Positions 29,413 to 37,811 of a DNA stretch of 64,000 bases are shown here, piece after piece. The position numbers and the translations under genes are program-made. Every line of letters begins with the position of its first letter. Within the stretch, counting starts at the first letter, position 1. The stretch is from Rheinheimera sp. MM224 (GTDB taxonomy: Bacteria; Pseudomonadota; Gammaproteobacteria; Enterobacterales; Alteromonadaceae), in assembly GCF_947090785.1 (NCBI RefSeq), contig NZ_OX352320.1:4577001-4641000 (forward strand), given 5' to 3'. The notes under the pieces are model-generated. The model did not search any database. It was not told where the DNA came from and worked only from the letters and a program-made list of their open reading frames with translations.

Positions 29413-29799
29413 TTATTCTCCTTGAACTAGTAAAGCGTCAGGGCCCGGATGAGCCAATAAAAATTCAATATCAGCAACAGACTGGCGCCATAAAGTGATC
29501 AAATCGGCCAGCTTATGATGACCAGTGGCGGTCAGGCTGTAATACTTACGCGGCCTGACATCGCCTTCCTGCACCCACTGCGCATCTACAATACCTTCAC
29601 GTTTCAGCCTGTCTAACAGCGGATACAAAGTGCCTTCGGTAATGGCAGCACTTTTGAAACTTTGCAGCAGCTTTAACAGCTCCAGCCCATACAAAGTACG
29701 GTGTTGCAGCGCTGCCAAAATCACCAGCTCAAGCGTGCCTTTACGCAACTGCACTTCCCACTTTTCCTGAGTTTTTTCTTCTTTCTCTTCTATTGTCAT
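29413..29799 (-). CDS. PadR family transcriptional regulator
   Basis: About 128 residues from the ATG at 29799 (MTIEEKEEK). An upstream frame extension to 29853 has no family similarity. The winged helix is typical: LRKGTLELVILAALQHRTLYGLELLKLLQ, then TEGTLYPLLDRLKREGIVDAQW, and RKYYSLTATGHHKL. Such regulators repress their own operon and respond to ligands or stress. A palindrome ATATG-N5-CATAT lies about 45 bases upstream. The HAAS-domain gene follows directly. Confidence 0.9.
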   Translation of the reverse strand: MTIEEKEEKTQEKWEVQLRKGTLELVILAALQHRTLYGLELLKLLQSFKSAAITEGTLYPLLDRLKREGIVDAQWVQEGDVRPRKYYSLTATGHHKLADLITLWRQSVADIEFLLAHPGPDALLVQGE

Positions 29800-29840
29800 A
29801 AAGTAACCATGCGATGAACAATACCTTGCACTACATAGTA

Positions 29841-29855
29841 ATATGTATAGCATAT
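29841..29855. promoter_or_regulatory. Candidate PadR operator
   Basis: ATATG and CATAT are separated by 5 bases and overlap a TA-rich -10-like segment in front of the PadR gene. Position and symmetry fit autorepression by PadR; this is inference. Confidence 0.4.
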
Positions 29856-29927
29856 CACATTCTGGGTTAGCAAGCGGAATTTTTGAGCAATGTTTGATGA
29901 TGTGTTAGAAAATCATCTGATGGAAAC

Positions 29928-29957
29928 AATAGAAGCCGCATCATTGCAGCTTCTATT
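29928..29957 (-). terminator. Probable terminator of the YeeE/YedE operon
   Basis: AATAGAAGC pairs with GCTTCTATT around a 12-base loop, about 50 bases past the end of the second YeeE/YedE gene. The minus-strand continuation TGTTT is a weak T-run, so termination is likely but not strong. Confidence 0.45.
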
Positions 29958-30009
29958 TATTGGGTTGGGTGGGGTGTTAAAAAGGCGATGTTAAAAATGA
30001 AATGAATGT

Positions 30010-30441
30010 TTAGCTTTGTCTGGCGTGAAAGTAATCAACCAGCCGAATACCCACCAGCATAAATACAATAAAAATAAGCCCTTCAACAGAACCAGTGCCC
30101 GCCAATACCAAGGCAGGGCCCGGGCATAATCCGACTAAACCCCAACCTAAGCCAAACAAAGCGCTACCTGCTAATAATGGGCGGGTAATAGCAGTGGCTT
30201 CAGGCCAGCTGAATTTGGTGTTTAACAGGCTGTGCGGCATTTTTTTGCTATACCAGAAGGCAATAAAAGCAACAGCTATAGCGCCCAGCATCACCAAAGC
30301 CAAAGACGGATCCCAAAGGCCTGTTATATCTAAAAACCCCAGTACTTTGGCCGGGTTCGCCATTCCTGCCATTAATAAACCCAAACCAAAGAGCAAGCCA
30401 CAGATAAAAGCACTTAAGGATAAAAGCCGGTGTTGTTGCAT
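30010..30441 (-). CDS. YeeE/YedE family transporter subunit (DUF6691 type)
   Basis: 143 residues with four hydrophobic segments. The family block is FGLGWGLVGLCPGPALVLAG near the C-terminus, with the conserved Cys in GLCPGP. Together with the upstream half it makes the split form of the YeeE thiosulfate/sulfur-compound channel (PmpAB-like). It sits 10 bases after the partner gene; AAGGAC precedes the ATG. Substrate is inferred from family only. Confidence 0.85.
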   Translation of the reverse strand: MQQHRLLSLSAFICGLLFGLGLLMAGMANPAKVLGFLDITGLWDPSLALVMLGAIAVAFIAFWYSKKMPHSLLNTKFSWPEATAITRPLLAGSALFGLGWGLVGLCPGPALVLAGTGSVEGLIFIVFMLVGIRLVDYFHARQS

Positions 30442-30451
30442 TGGGAAGTCC

Positions 30452-30877
30452 TTACAGCAGATGACGGACGATAAAAACAGTGACCACAGCCACGCCCATA
30501 AAAGTCAGGGTGGCGACCAGAGAACGCACAGATAAACGAGCCAAACCACACACACCATGCCCGCTGGTGCAACCCGAACCTAAGCGAGCACCAATACCCA
30601 CCAGCAAACCCGCAGCAGCCAATAAGCCATAGTTGCTGGTGACTTCAGCGACAGGCAAAGGCGCCAACATCAGCCAGAGCCAGGGCGAAAACAGCAAACC
30701 CAGAATAAAAGCCAGCCGCCACTGCCGCTCAGTAGTTAAGGAGGTAAAAGTTCCGGCGGTAATGCCGATCACACCAGCGATACGACCGTTGAATAACCAC
30801 AACAAAGCACAAGCAAGCCCAATCATCAGCCCACCCGTTAAAGCCGACTGCGGCGTAAATTGAGTCCAGTCAATCAT
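30452..30877 (-). CDS. YeeE/YedE family transporter subunit
   Basis: 141 residues with four hydrophobic segments and the signature [22 protein letters not shown], whose two cysteines are the family hallmark of sulfur-compound relay in YeeE/TsuA-type transporters. First gene of a two-gene leftward operon. A near-palindrome overlapping the probable promoter lies about 70 bases upstream. In related bacteria such pairs are controlled by ArsR-type sulfide sensors, but none is encoded here. Confidence 0.87.
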   Translation of the reverse strand: MIDWTQFTPQSALTGGLMIGLACALLWLFNGRIAGVIGITAGTFTSLTTERQWRLAFILGLLFSPWLWLMLAPLPVAEVTSNYGLLAAAGLLVGIGARLGSGCTSGHGVCGLARLSVRSLVATLTFMGVAVVTVFIVRHLL

Positions 30878-30947
30878 AAATACCCTCTATTTCTGATAAA
30901 GCTGAAATGGAACAACTGCTTATTTTGCAAACAACAAACTACGCTAT

Positions 30948-30964
30948 GGATATAAGCATATACC
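30948..30964. promoter_or_regulatory. Near-palindromic operator candidate before the YeeE/YedE pair
   Basis: GG-A-TATA-N4-TATA-CC is an imperfect inverted repeat in an AT-rich stretch upstream of 30877. Its position fits a repressor site over the promoter. Confidence 0.35.
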
Positions 30965-31044
30965 ATTTAGATATATTAGTAAACGCTAAAAAACAGGAGT
31001 GGGTAATAGTAAAAAGTCAGAGACAAGGAGCTTTTCGCTACAAA

Positions 31045-31072
31045 TAAAAAAGCCTGGGAAACCCCAGGCTTT
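31045..31072 (-). terminator. Rho-independent terminator of glmS
   Basis: AAAGCCTGGG pairs with CCCAGGCTTT around a 4-base loop. On the minus strand a T-run follows. It lies about 100 bases after the glmS stop. Confidence 0.85.
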
Positions 31073-31168
31073 ACAAAATGTGTGGTGACAAAATAGATCT
31101 TATCCTTGGGGTGACTTGTTCACCCCTACCATGTCAGACCACACAAAAAACAATGTTAAATCAATATC

Positions 31169-32998
31169 TTATTCGACCGTAACGCTTTTAGCTAAGTTAC
31201 GGGGCTGGTCTACGTCTGTGCCTTTGATAATGGCAACGTAGTAGCTTAATAACTGCAGTGGGATGGTGTAGATAATAGGTGCGATCAGCGGATGCACGTG
31301 TGGCACGCTGATCACGCGCTGCGTTGCGTCTGATTTAAAGTGCGCATCCACATCAGCGAAGATGTACATGATGCCGCCTCGGGCGCGCACTTCTTCCACG
31401 TTTGACTGCAGTTTTTCCAGCAGTTCGTTGTTTGGCGCGACCACAATAATTGGCATATCAGCGTCAATCAGCGCTAATGGGCCGTGTTTCAGCTCGCCTG
31501 CGGCATAAGCTTCAGCGTGAATGTAAGAAATTTCTTTTAACTTCAGCGCGCCTTCCATAGCGATTGGATACTGGTCGCCACGGCCTAAGAACAATGAGTT
31601 GTGCTTGTCGGCAAACTCTGTCGCCAAAGCTTCGATTTTTGGCGCTAGCGTTAAGGTTTCTTCCAGTTTGGATGGCAGTGTTTTTAATGCCTGCACCATA
31701 TCCAGTTGCTGCTCAACCGTTAAACCATTGTATTTACCAATAGCCAGCGTCAGCATAGACAAACCAACCAGCTGAGTGGTGAAGGCTTTAGTGGAAGCCA
31801 CACCAATTTCAGCACCAGCACGGGTCATAAAGGCCAGATCCGATTCACGCACCAGTGAAGAACCTGCTACGTTACAAATAGTTAAGCTACCGATATAACC
31901 CGCTTCTTTGGCTAAACGTAAGGCCGCTAAAGTGTCTGCAGTTTCACCAGACTGGGAAATGCTGACCAAAAGGCTGCCTGGCTGGACAAACGACTTGCGG
32001 TAACGGAATTCAGATGCAATTTCCACGTTACAGGAAATGCCACCTAAAGATTCCAGCCAGTAACGGGCGACCATACCTGAGTGGTACGAAGTACCGCAGG
32101 CGACGATTTGCACGTGACGTACTTTTTTGAACAGTTCAGCGGCACCGTTACCAAAAGTTTCGTCCAGCACTGAGTCTGAACCTAAACGACCTTCTAAGGT
32201 GTTGTTGATGGCATGTGGCTGTTCGTAGATTTCTTTCAGCATAAAGTGACGGTACTGACCTTTGTCACCTGCGTCGTAGCTGGCGGTGGATTCAGTAATA
32301 GTGCGCTCTACTTGTTTGCCGTTTTTGTCGTACACAGTCACGCTGGTACGGGTAATTTCGGCCACATCGCCTTCTTCTAAAAACATAAAACGACGGGTTA
32401 CAGGTAACAGAGCTAACTGGTCAGAAGCGATAAAGTTTTCGCCGATACCAAACCCTATCACCAATGGGCTGCCTGAACGGGCCACAACTAAATGGCTTGG
32501 GTCGTTTTGGTCCATCAATACAGTGCCGTAAGCGCCGTTAAATTGTTTTACCGCAGTTTGTACTGCAGCTAACAAAGAACCAGCGGTTTTCATTTCTTCA
32601 GCCACTAAGTGCGCAATAACCTCAGTGTCAGTGTCAGAATTAAACACATAACCTTTGGCTTTTAACATTTCACGCAGCGGGCCGTGGTTTTCGATAATGC
32701 CGTTGTGCACTACAGAAATATTGCCGGATACGTGTGGGTGAGCATTACGCTCTGAAGGTTCGCCGTGTGTAGCCCAGCGGGTGTGTGCAATACCAGTGCC
32801 GCCAACAACTGGCGTTAATTTTACTGCGTCAGACAGTTCTTTTACTTTACCTAAACGGCGGATACGTTGTAATTCGCCTGTTGGGCTGATGATCGCCACA
32901 CCGGCAGAGTCATAACCACGGTATTCCAGACGGCGTAAGCCTTCCACCAGAATGTCTACTACGTCACGTTGTGCTACAGCACCTACTATTCCACACAT
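31169..32998 (-). CDS. glmS: Glutamine-fructose-6-phosphate aminotransferase (isomerizing)
   Basis: 609 residues, the same size as E. coli GlmS. Cys2 in MCGIVGAV is the glutaminase nucleophile. The N-terminal Ntn domain includes [12 protein letters not shown] and HTRWATHG. Two SIS domains follow ([52 protein letters not shown]), and the chain ends [11 protein letters not shown] as expected. It makes glucosamine-6-phosphate for peptidoglycan and LPS. It lies 6 bases after the DeoR regulator gene, in one leftward operon. Confidence 0.98.
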   Translation of the reverse strand: MCGIVGAVAQRDVVDILVEGLRRLEYRGYDSAGVAIISPTGELQRIRRLGKVKELSDAVKLTPVVGGTGIAHTRWATHGEPSERNAHPHVSGNISVVHNGIIENHGPLREMLKAKGYVFNSDTDTEVIAHLVAEEMKTAGSLLAAVQTAVKQFNGAYGTVLMDQNDPSHLVVARSGSPLVIGFGIGENFIASDQLALLPVTRRFMFLEEGDVAEITRTSVTVYDKNGKQVERTITESTASYDAGDKGQYRHFMLKEIYEQPHAINNTLEGRLGSDSVLDETFGNGAAELFKKVRHVQIVACGTSYHSGMVARYWLESLGGISCNVEIASEFRYRKSFVQPGSLLVSISQSGETADTLAALRLAKEAGYIGSLTICNVAGSSLVRESDLAFMTRAGAEIGVASTKAFTTQLVGLSMLTLAIGKYNGLTVEQQLDMVQALKTLPSKLEETLTLAPKIEALATEFADKHNSLFLGRGDQYPIAMEGALKLKEISYIHAEAYAAGELKHGPLALIDADMPIIVVAPNNELLEKLQSNVEEVRARGGIMYIFADVDAHFKSDATQRVISVPHVHPLIAPIIYTIPLQLLSYYVAIIKGTDVDQPRNLAKSVTVE

Positions 32999-33004
32999 AA
33001 AGTC

Positions 33005-33784
33005 TTACTCCACTGATCCAAGGGGGGCGCAAATCACCTTCACGCCTTGTTGTTCTATTTGTTGTTTTGCGCTGGCGGGTAACTTGTCGTCTGTTACCAG
33101 TATTTTGATGGACGACCAGGGCAATTCTAAGTTGTGGATTTTCCGGCCTATTTTGTCGGACTCCACCATCACCACCACTTCACGCGCCACTTCTGCCATT
33201 ACCCGGCTTAAGCTGGTCAGCTCATTAAAAGTAGTAGTACCACGCTGCAGATCAATGCCATCGGCACCAATAAACAGCTGGTCAAAATCGTATGCACGTA
33301 AAACCTGTTCCGCCAGCTGGCCCTGAAAAGCCTCTGACTGCGGGTCCCAGCTGCCACCTGTCATCAACAGCGTAGGCTCGTTTTCCAGTTCACGTAAAGC
33401 ATTGGCAATAGACAAGGAATTGGTCATCACCACTAAACCTTGTTTATGCGACAACTCAGGCAATAAAGCTGCCGTGGTGCTGCCGCTGTCGAGAATAATG
33501 CGGTTGTGATCACGAATAAGCTCTGCAGCAGCTTTGGCCAGAATTTGCTTTCGTTCTGAAACTTTTTCGACCGCAGCTTCCTGGATCAGTTCATGTGGCA
33601 CTTGCACAGCACCACCATAACGACGCAATAACAAACCGTTATTTTCCAGTGCAGCTAAGTCTTTACGAACAGTCACTTCAGAGGTTTCAAAGTGATGAGC
33701 CAACTGCTCAACACTGACTTCGCCCTGCTGATTCAGCAGGTCAAGAATAGCGCGGCGGCGTTGTTGGGTGTTTCGTTTGTTCAT
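33005..33784 (-). CDS. DeoR family regulator linked to glmS
   Basis: 259 residues from ATG 33784 (MNKRNTQQRRRAILDLL). A longer frame to 33844 is unlikely because it runs through the operator-like repeats. The DeoR helix-turn-helix is at about 22-42 (VSVEQLAHHFETSEVTVRKDLAAL), followed by LRRYGGAV. The sugar-phosphate-binding domain has LDSGSTTAALLPEL and LFIGADGIDLQRG. A DeoR gene in front of glmS is common in Pseudomonas and relatives. It probably senses an amino-sugar phosphate and controls glmS. Three TTTCGTTT-type repeats surround its start. Confidence 0.88.
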   Translation of the reverse strand: MNKRNTQQRRRAILDLLNQQGEVSVEQLAHHFETSEVTVRKDLAALENNGLLLRRYGGAVQVPHELIQEAAVEKVSERKQILAKAAAELIRDHNRIILDSGSTTAALLPELSHKQGLVVMTNSLSIANALRELENEPTLLMTGGSWDPQSEAFQGQLAEQVLRAYDFDQLFIGADGIDLQRGTTTFNELTSLSRVMAEVAREVVVMVESDKIGRKIHNLELPWSSIKILVTDDKLPASAKQQIEQQGVKVICAPLGSVE

Positions 33785-33834
33785 CTGCCAGTCATTTAAG
33801 TTTCGTTTCGAAAGATATTTTACATAAACGAAAG
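33771..33834. promoter_or_regulatory. DeoR-type operator repeats
   Basis: TTTCGTTT occurs at 33771 and 33801 and as AAACGAAA at 33826. DeoR-family regulators often bind such short repeats. The set spans the first codons and the upstream region of the DeoR gene, suggesting autoregulation of the regulator-glmS operon. Confidence 0.45.
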
Positions 33835-33929
33835 ATAAGTGCAAGAGTGAAAGTTAAATTTAGCTTTTGCTGGAGCGATCCGTGGAGAATGATGTATAGG
33901 GACTCTATAGGGGGTGTTAGATAAAAAAC

Positions 33930-34008
33930 GTAGGGGCAGGTCTTGAACCCGACCGTCTAATAATACCGCGGTACGCATGGAAGGGCGGGGACAAGCCCGC
34001 GCCCCTAC
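33930..34008. repeat. Palindromic dispersed element, GTAGGGGC ends
   Basis: A 79-base segment with 8-base inverted ends GTAGGGGC and GCCCCTAC. It contains an internal palindrome TACCGCGGTA and a hairpin GGGC/GCCC around GGGGACAA. It lies just after the ZIP gene stop. A related copy lies at 35190-35222. It looks like a REP- or MITE-like element and may also end ZIP transcription. Confidence 0.55.
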
Positions 34009-34014
34009 AACAAC

Positions 34015-34770
34015 TTAATGTTGATGTGAAGCTTCAGGCCCTATCAGCACCAGCATTAATAGCACGCCAAGGCCCATCATCAGGCCATGTAACCAGAGAG
34101 GTTGTTCGACATTTTTGCGCAGCAGTGGCATTAAGTCGGCACTGGCTAAATAAATAAAAGCACCGGCTGTAATAGCCAATAAGATATTCAGATTCGGCGT
34201 TAACCAGTGACTGATGGTTAACGTGGCTACTGCACCTAACACACAAGCGCTGGCCGATAACAGGTTATACAGCAAAGCTTTTTTACGGCTGAATCCGGCA
34301 TGCAGTAATACAGCGACATCGGCAATTTCTTGCGGAATTTCATGGATCAGAATAGCCACTGTGGTAGTGACCCCCAATAAAGGGTCGACCAGAAAACTGC
34401 CTGCTATCAATACACCATCAATAAAATTGTGAACTCCATCGGCTGCCAGATTCACTTTGCCATAGCTGGCTGTGCTTATCGCTTGATCCGGTAGTTGTGG
34501 ATGACCATGTTGCAGTGCACGTTCCAGAAAGTAAAACCCTAACAAACCTGCCAGTACCCAGCCAAAAAGCTGACGATGCGACTCCTGGTGCTGCAATGCA
34601 TCCGGCAATAAATGTAAAAAGGCATTTGCCAGTAATACACCCACAGCCAGGCTTAAAATCAGCGGTAAAAAACGTTGCAGTTTGCTTTGCGGCAGCAGAA
34701 ATAACACGGCCCCGGACAGGGACACCAGCATCACCAAAAAGGCAGCCAGCAGGATAAACAGAGTCAACAT
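34015..34770 (-). CDS. ZIP family metal transporter
   Basis: 251 residues and about eight membrane segments. The metal-binding helices carry HNFIDGVLIAG (residues about 114-124) and HEIPQEIADVAVLLHAG (about 143-159), the two ZIP signature histidine/glutamate motifs. A short His-containing loop (HGHPQLPDQ) sits between helices. It should import zinc or another divalent metal into the cytoplasm. It is transcribed alone: a TATAAT box lies 83 bases upstream and dispersed repeats flank it on both sides. Confidence 0.88.
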   Translation of the reverse strand: MLTLFILLAAFLVMLVSLSGAVLFLLPQSKLQRFLPLILSLAVGVLLANAFLHLLPDALQHQESHRQLFGWVLAGLLGFYFLERALQHGHPQLPDQAISTASYGKVNLAADGVHNFIDGVLIAGSFLVDPLLGVTTTVAILIHEIPQEIADVAVLLHAGFSRKKALLYNLLSASACVLGAVATLTISHWLTPNLNILLAITAGAFIYLASADLMPLLRKNVEQPLWLHGLMMGLGVLLMLVLIGPEASHQH

Positions 34771-34852
34771 AAAAAATCCTGTCCTATGGGAAATAACAGC
34801 GGATAAAGACGGTCAGGCTCAAACTGCAAGAGCTCAATAAAAAACTTGTGAC

Positions 34853-34858
34853 ATTATA
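34853..34858 (-). promoter_or_regulatory. Probable -10 box of the ZIP gene
   Basis: The minus strand reads TATAAT, a perfect sigma-70 -10 hexamer, 83 bases before the ZIP start. No good -35 hexamer is seen at the normal distance, so an activator may be needed. Confidence 0.4.
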
Positions 34859-34892
34859 ACGTTTTTTCTCCTATGTGGTCTTTGTTTTTTAA

Positions 34893-35118
34893 AGAAAAAA
34901 TCGTCAGGAACGATTTTTAACAGCTTCAGCTGGCCCGAAGGGTGAGCGCCAAGGATGGCTGCGAATAAAAAATCGTCAGGAACGATTTTTAACAGCTTCA
35001 GCTGGCCCAAAGGGTGAGCGCCATGGATGGCTGCGAATAAAAAATCGTCAGGACCGATTTTTAACAATGCGAAGCATTGGCCCGAAGGGTGAGCGCCAAG
35101 GATGGTGGCGAATAAAAA
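34893..35118. repeat. Three-copy 72-bp tandem array of hairpins
   Basis: Three units repeat with an exact 72-base period (TCGTCAGG at 34901, 34973 and 35045). Each unit has a stem AAAAATCG/CGATTTTT, a second small stem, a CCC/GGG stem and a GCCA/TGGC stem. The second stem is CAGC/GCTG in units 1 and 2 but CAATGC/GCATTG in unit 3, so pairing is kept while sequence changes. An open frame crosses the array only because 72 is a multiple of three. The unit is too structured and spacer-poor to be a CRISPR array. Confidence 0.75.
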
Positions 35119-35145
35119 AACCACCTGTCTTCCCAGCAGGTGGTT
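35114..35145 (-). terminator. Rho-independent terminator of the haem/transferrin-type TBDT
   Basis: AACCACCTG pairs with CAGGTGGTT around a 9-base loop. On the minus strand seven T follow. It lies between the TBDT stop and the 72-bp array. Confidence 0.75.
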
Positions 35146-35189
35146 GAGCATAAAATCCCCTTCGTCCTTGAAGCCGCAGTTTTGTTGAC

Positions 35190-35222
35190 TGCGCGGTGGG
35201 CGGGGACAAGCCACCGCCCCTA
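35190..35222. repeat. Second copy of the palindromic GTAGGGGC-type element (partial)
   Basis: Shares GGCGGGGACAAGCC and GCCCCTAC with the element at 33930. Its stem is CGGTGG/CCACCG here and GGGC/GCCC there, so the loop is conserved and the stem differs but still pairs. The outer GTAGGGGC arm is missing. AATCCCC (35154) and GGGGATT (35228) frame it. Confidence 0.5.
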
Positions 35223-35268
35223 CATGTGGGGATTACAACACCAGGATGAAACTGGTCTCAAACAAAAC

Positions 35269-37599
35269 TTAGAAACTGTAACTGACACTCAACTTGGCAT
35301 AACGGCCCGGTTCGCTGTAACGCTGAATACCGTCGGCACTGATATTGTTTCTGCTGCTGGCGGCATAACGAATACGCTCCCAGCGGTAGTATTCTTTATC
35401 CAGCAGGTTATACACACCAACGTTCAGTAACCAATTGTCGCCAAACTCCATATTGCTGACTAAATCCACCACACTAGCGCTTTTTGGCAGATAGGTGACT
35501 AATTGGGTTTGAGTACCGTCTTCTTCCGTTTCGTACGCATCTTTAGCTTTCACTTCTGAGCTGTAACTTAAGTTAGCGGCCAGACTCCACCAGTCGGTTG
35601 CGCGGTAGCTGACACCAGCAACCAGTTTATCCGGGCTTATAGTGATCAGCGGGTCGCCATTTTCTTTTTCACCTTCATGATGGCTATAAGAGAACTGAGC
35701 ACTCCAGCTTTGATTAAAGCGCCATGCCCCCTGCAACTCGACGCCTGTGACATCGACATCACCGACATTCTCGTTGATGGTATAAGGGTTGCCCTGAGTG
35801 ACAGTACAGCCGAAACTGGTGCAGCTTTCATACACAGTGCCCGGGTTTTGTACTTTGGTGACATTTTCAATCATGTCGCGGTAGTTATCTTTAAACACCG
35901 CCACTTTGATTCTGCTGTTTTCACTTTGCCACTGATAAGCCAGTTCCAGATTGGTACTGTATTCAGCTTCTAAATTGGGGTTAGATAAAGAACCATATAA
36001 ACCAGTCACCACAGTACCAGTGGCTTGTTCAGTGCGGCTGACGGATGAGGTCTGGAAATACATTTCTTCTGTACTTGGCGCACGGAAACCACGGCCCAGT
36101 TGTAGCGCTACACTTTGTTGCTCTGTCAGTTGATAGTTACCCACCAACTGACCTGTTACTGCGCTGAAGCTACTGTCCTGCACTGAACCAGTAACATCAG
36201 TAAAACCATCATTTAACTGAGGTTTGTACGACACATGATCGTAACGCAGGCCACTGGTTAAGCTAAAAGCACTGTTGTTAAATTTAATGTTATCGCGTAT
36301 GTAAAGATGCCATAAGTCAGCGTCAGTCTCTGGCACAAAATCCGGATCTATATCTTCCCGGGCAATTTCCATGGTCTGGCCAACGTAGCTGGTATCAATG
36401 GCAGAAAAATCGACAGACTTTTGTTCCAAAGCCCCGCCGTATACCAGTTGATGGCTGCTGCCTTCGGTTTGTAGTTCTTTATCCAAGGCAAAAGCCCATT
36501 TCAGCAAATCCTGCTGGTAATCGCGATCTTCACTACGGTAACAAGGGCCAGTGGTACATAAACGGGCTGCACTGGCTGGGGCCAACATCAGAGTGAAAGC
36601 GTCGTTATTGGTTTTCTGATAATCCAGACTGGTTGAGAAGGCATCAAATAATTGATGACCTGCTAACCAATTGTATTTTAGGCCAATACGGCTGCGCTCC
36701 TGCTGGTCGTCACTGGTACGGGTCAGGTAGCTGCGGCTTAACCAGGATAAGTTGTTGGTGTCGATATCTGCTTTGAATAACTCAGCGGTCAGGCCAATAT
36801 CCTGAGTATCAGTCAGTTGGTACTTTAATTTGGTTAGTATATTGTGACTGCTATTGTCCTGCGGATCCGCAACAGGGCGGCCTGAACCTGTAATGGCCTG
36901 ACGTTCGGCTGAGTCAGCATAGTTTTCCATTTCGTGGCCTTCACGCTTGGTCAGCACGGCCAAAGCTTCCAGCTTGCCACTACGGTTTGCCACTGTCACA
37001 GTGCCCTGAGTTTCATCATTGGCACCACTGTAAGCCGCTTTTAACCGGACAAAAGTATCGTTGCCTTCTGGCTCTAAATAGTCTGCTGCATCTTTAGTGA
37101 CAAAAAGCACGGCACCACCTAAAGAACCACTGCCAGCAGCTATGGCATCAGCACCTTTAACAATTTCAATTTGTTTCACTGCATCCGGGTCTATACCACC
37201 ACGGCCGGCCGCAAAGAAATCGTAAAAGGCATAAGTTGGCGGGTTTAAGGTTTCACCTACAGACAAACCGTCGACCGTAATAGCTACCTGATTGCCTTCC
37301 AGACCACGGATATTAAAGCCGGCCGAACCAAAACGGCCCTGGTCAGTTAAGCTGACGCCTGGGATATAACGCACCATATCTTCTAAACGCTGCACCTGCT
37401 GTTGTTCCAGCTGTTTGGCTTTAATCACTGTGCTATTGGCTGTGGTCGATTTTTTATCCTCAAGCGCAGTAGCAGTAACTGTCACTGCATCCAGTTGCGA
37501 CAAATCTTTTGTGGCCTCTTCAGCTGCAACTTCTGCCAACAGGGAGGTGGAAAATAAGCTGCTAATAGCAACAGCAATTAAAGTTTTAGAACAGGGCAT
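35269..37599 (-). CDS. TonB-dependent receptor, haemoglobin/transferrin/lactoferrin type
   Basis: 776 residues. A signal peptide (VAISSLFSTSLLAEVA) is followed by a TonB-box-like LDAVTVTAT. The plug domain has LEDMVRYIPGVSL, GFNIRGLEGNQVAITVDGL and VKQIEIVKGADAIAAGSGSLGGAV, which is the haem/transferrin receptor style. The barrel ends RYAKLSVSYSF. A Fur box sits 64 bases upstream, so it is probably induced by iron limitation and imports haem or another iron source. AAGGAG precedes the ATG. No haem oxygenase or ABC haem importer is nearby, so the exact ligand is open. Confidence 0.88.
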   Translation of the reverse strand: MPCSKTLIAVAISSLFSTSLLAEVAAEEATKDLSQLDAVTVTATALEDKKSTTANSTVIKAKQLEQQQVQRLEDMVRYIPGVSLTDQGRFGSAGFNIRGLEGNQVAITVDGLSVGETLNPPTYAFYDFFAAGRGGIDPDAVKQIEIVKGADAIAAGSGSLGGAVLFVTKDAADYLEPEGNDTFVRLKAAYSGANDETQGTVTVANRSGKLEALAVLTKREGHEMENYADSAERQAITGSGRPVADPQDNSSHNILTKLKYQLTDTQDIGLTAELFKADIDTNNLSWLSRSYLTRTSDDQQERSRIGLKYNWLAGHQLFDAFSTSLDYQKTNNDAFTLMLAPASAARLCTTGPCYRSEDRDYQQDLLKWAFALDKELQTEGSSHQLVYGGALEQKSVDFSAIDTSYVGQTMEIAREDIDPDFVPETDADLWHLYIRDNIKFNNSAFSLTSGLRYDHVSYKPQLNDGFTDVTGSVQDSSFSAVTGQLVGNYQLTEQQSVALQLGRGFRAPSTEEMYFQTSSVSRTEQATGTVVTGLYGSLSNPNLEAEYSTNLELAYQWQSENSRIKVAVFKDNYRDMIENVTKVQNPGTVYESCTSFGCTVTQGNPYTINENVGDVDVTGVELQGAWRFNQSWSAQFSYSHHEGEKENGDPLITISPDKLVAGVSYRATDWWSLAANLSYSSEVKAKDAYETEEDGTQTQLVTYLPKSASVVDLVSNMEFGDNWLLNVGVYNLLDKEYYRWERIRYAASSRNNISADGIQRYSEPGRYAKLSVSYSF

Positions 37600-37662
37600 G
37601 ACGCTCTCCTTGACGAGCTTAAGAGGTGTGGTAAGTCCACAGGATGGCGTTATGCTAGATCA

Positions 37663-37681
37663 AATGAGAACCATTCTCAAC
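37663..37681. promoter_or_regulatory. Fur box upstream of the TBDT
   Basis: AATGAGAACCATTCTCAAC is close to the AATGAGAAT-centred inverted repeat recognised by Fur in gammaproteobacteria. Confidence 0.7.
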
Positions 37682-37731
37682 AATAAAGTTTAATTTATTT
37701 TTATATATATCAATAACTTATAAATTTAAAA

Positions 37732-37763
37732 CACAAAAAGCTCCCTATTCAGAGAATAGGGAG
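37732..37763 (-). terminator. Rho-independent terminator of the DUF4198 operon
   Basis: CTCCCTATTC pairs with GAATAGGGAG around AGA, a perfect 10-base stem; the minus strand continues with TTTTT. It lies about 50 bases after the DUF2271 stop. Confidence 0.85.
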
Positions 37764-37811
37764 AACAACAGGAGTTGGCAGGCAACTCAACAGGAATTTG
37801 ATACTAAAAAC

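Noticed and set aside
32999..33004. glmS ribozyme upstream of glmS
   Set aside because: Only six bases separate the DeoR gene from glmS, so there is no room for the ribozyme, which is known mainly from Gram-positive bacteria.
34893..35118. Possible CRISPR array
   Set aside because: Units are joined head to tail with no unique spacers, only three copies exist, and no cas gene is in the window.
34834..35214. A 126-residue open frame with a 24-residue repeat across the tandem array
   Set aside because: The frame is open because the repeat period (72) is a multiple of three. The DNA shows hairpin symmetry and stem exchange, which explains the conservation better than a protein would.
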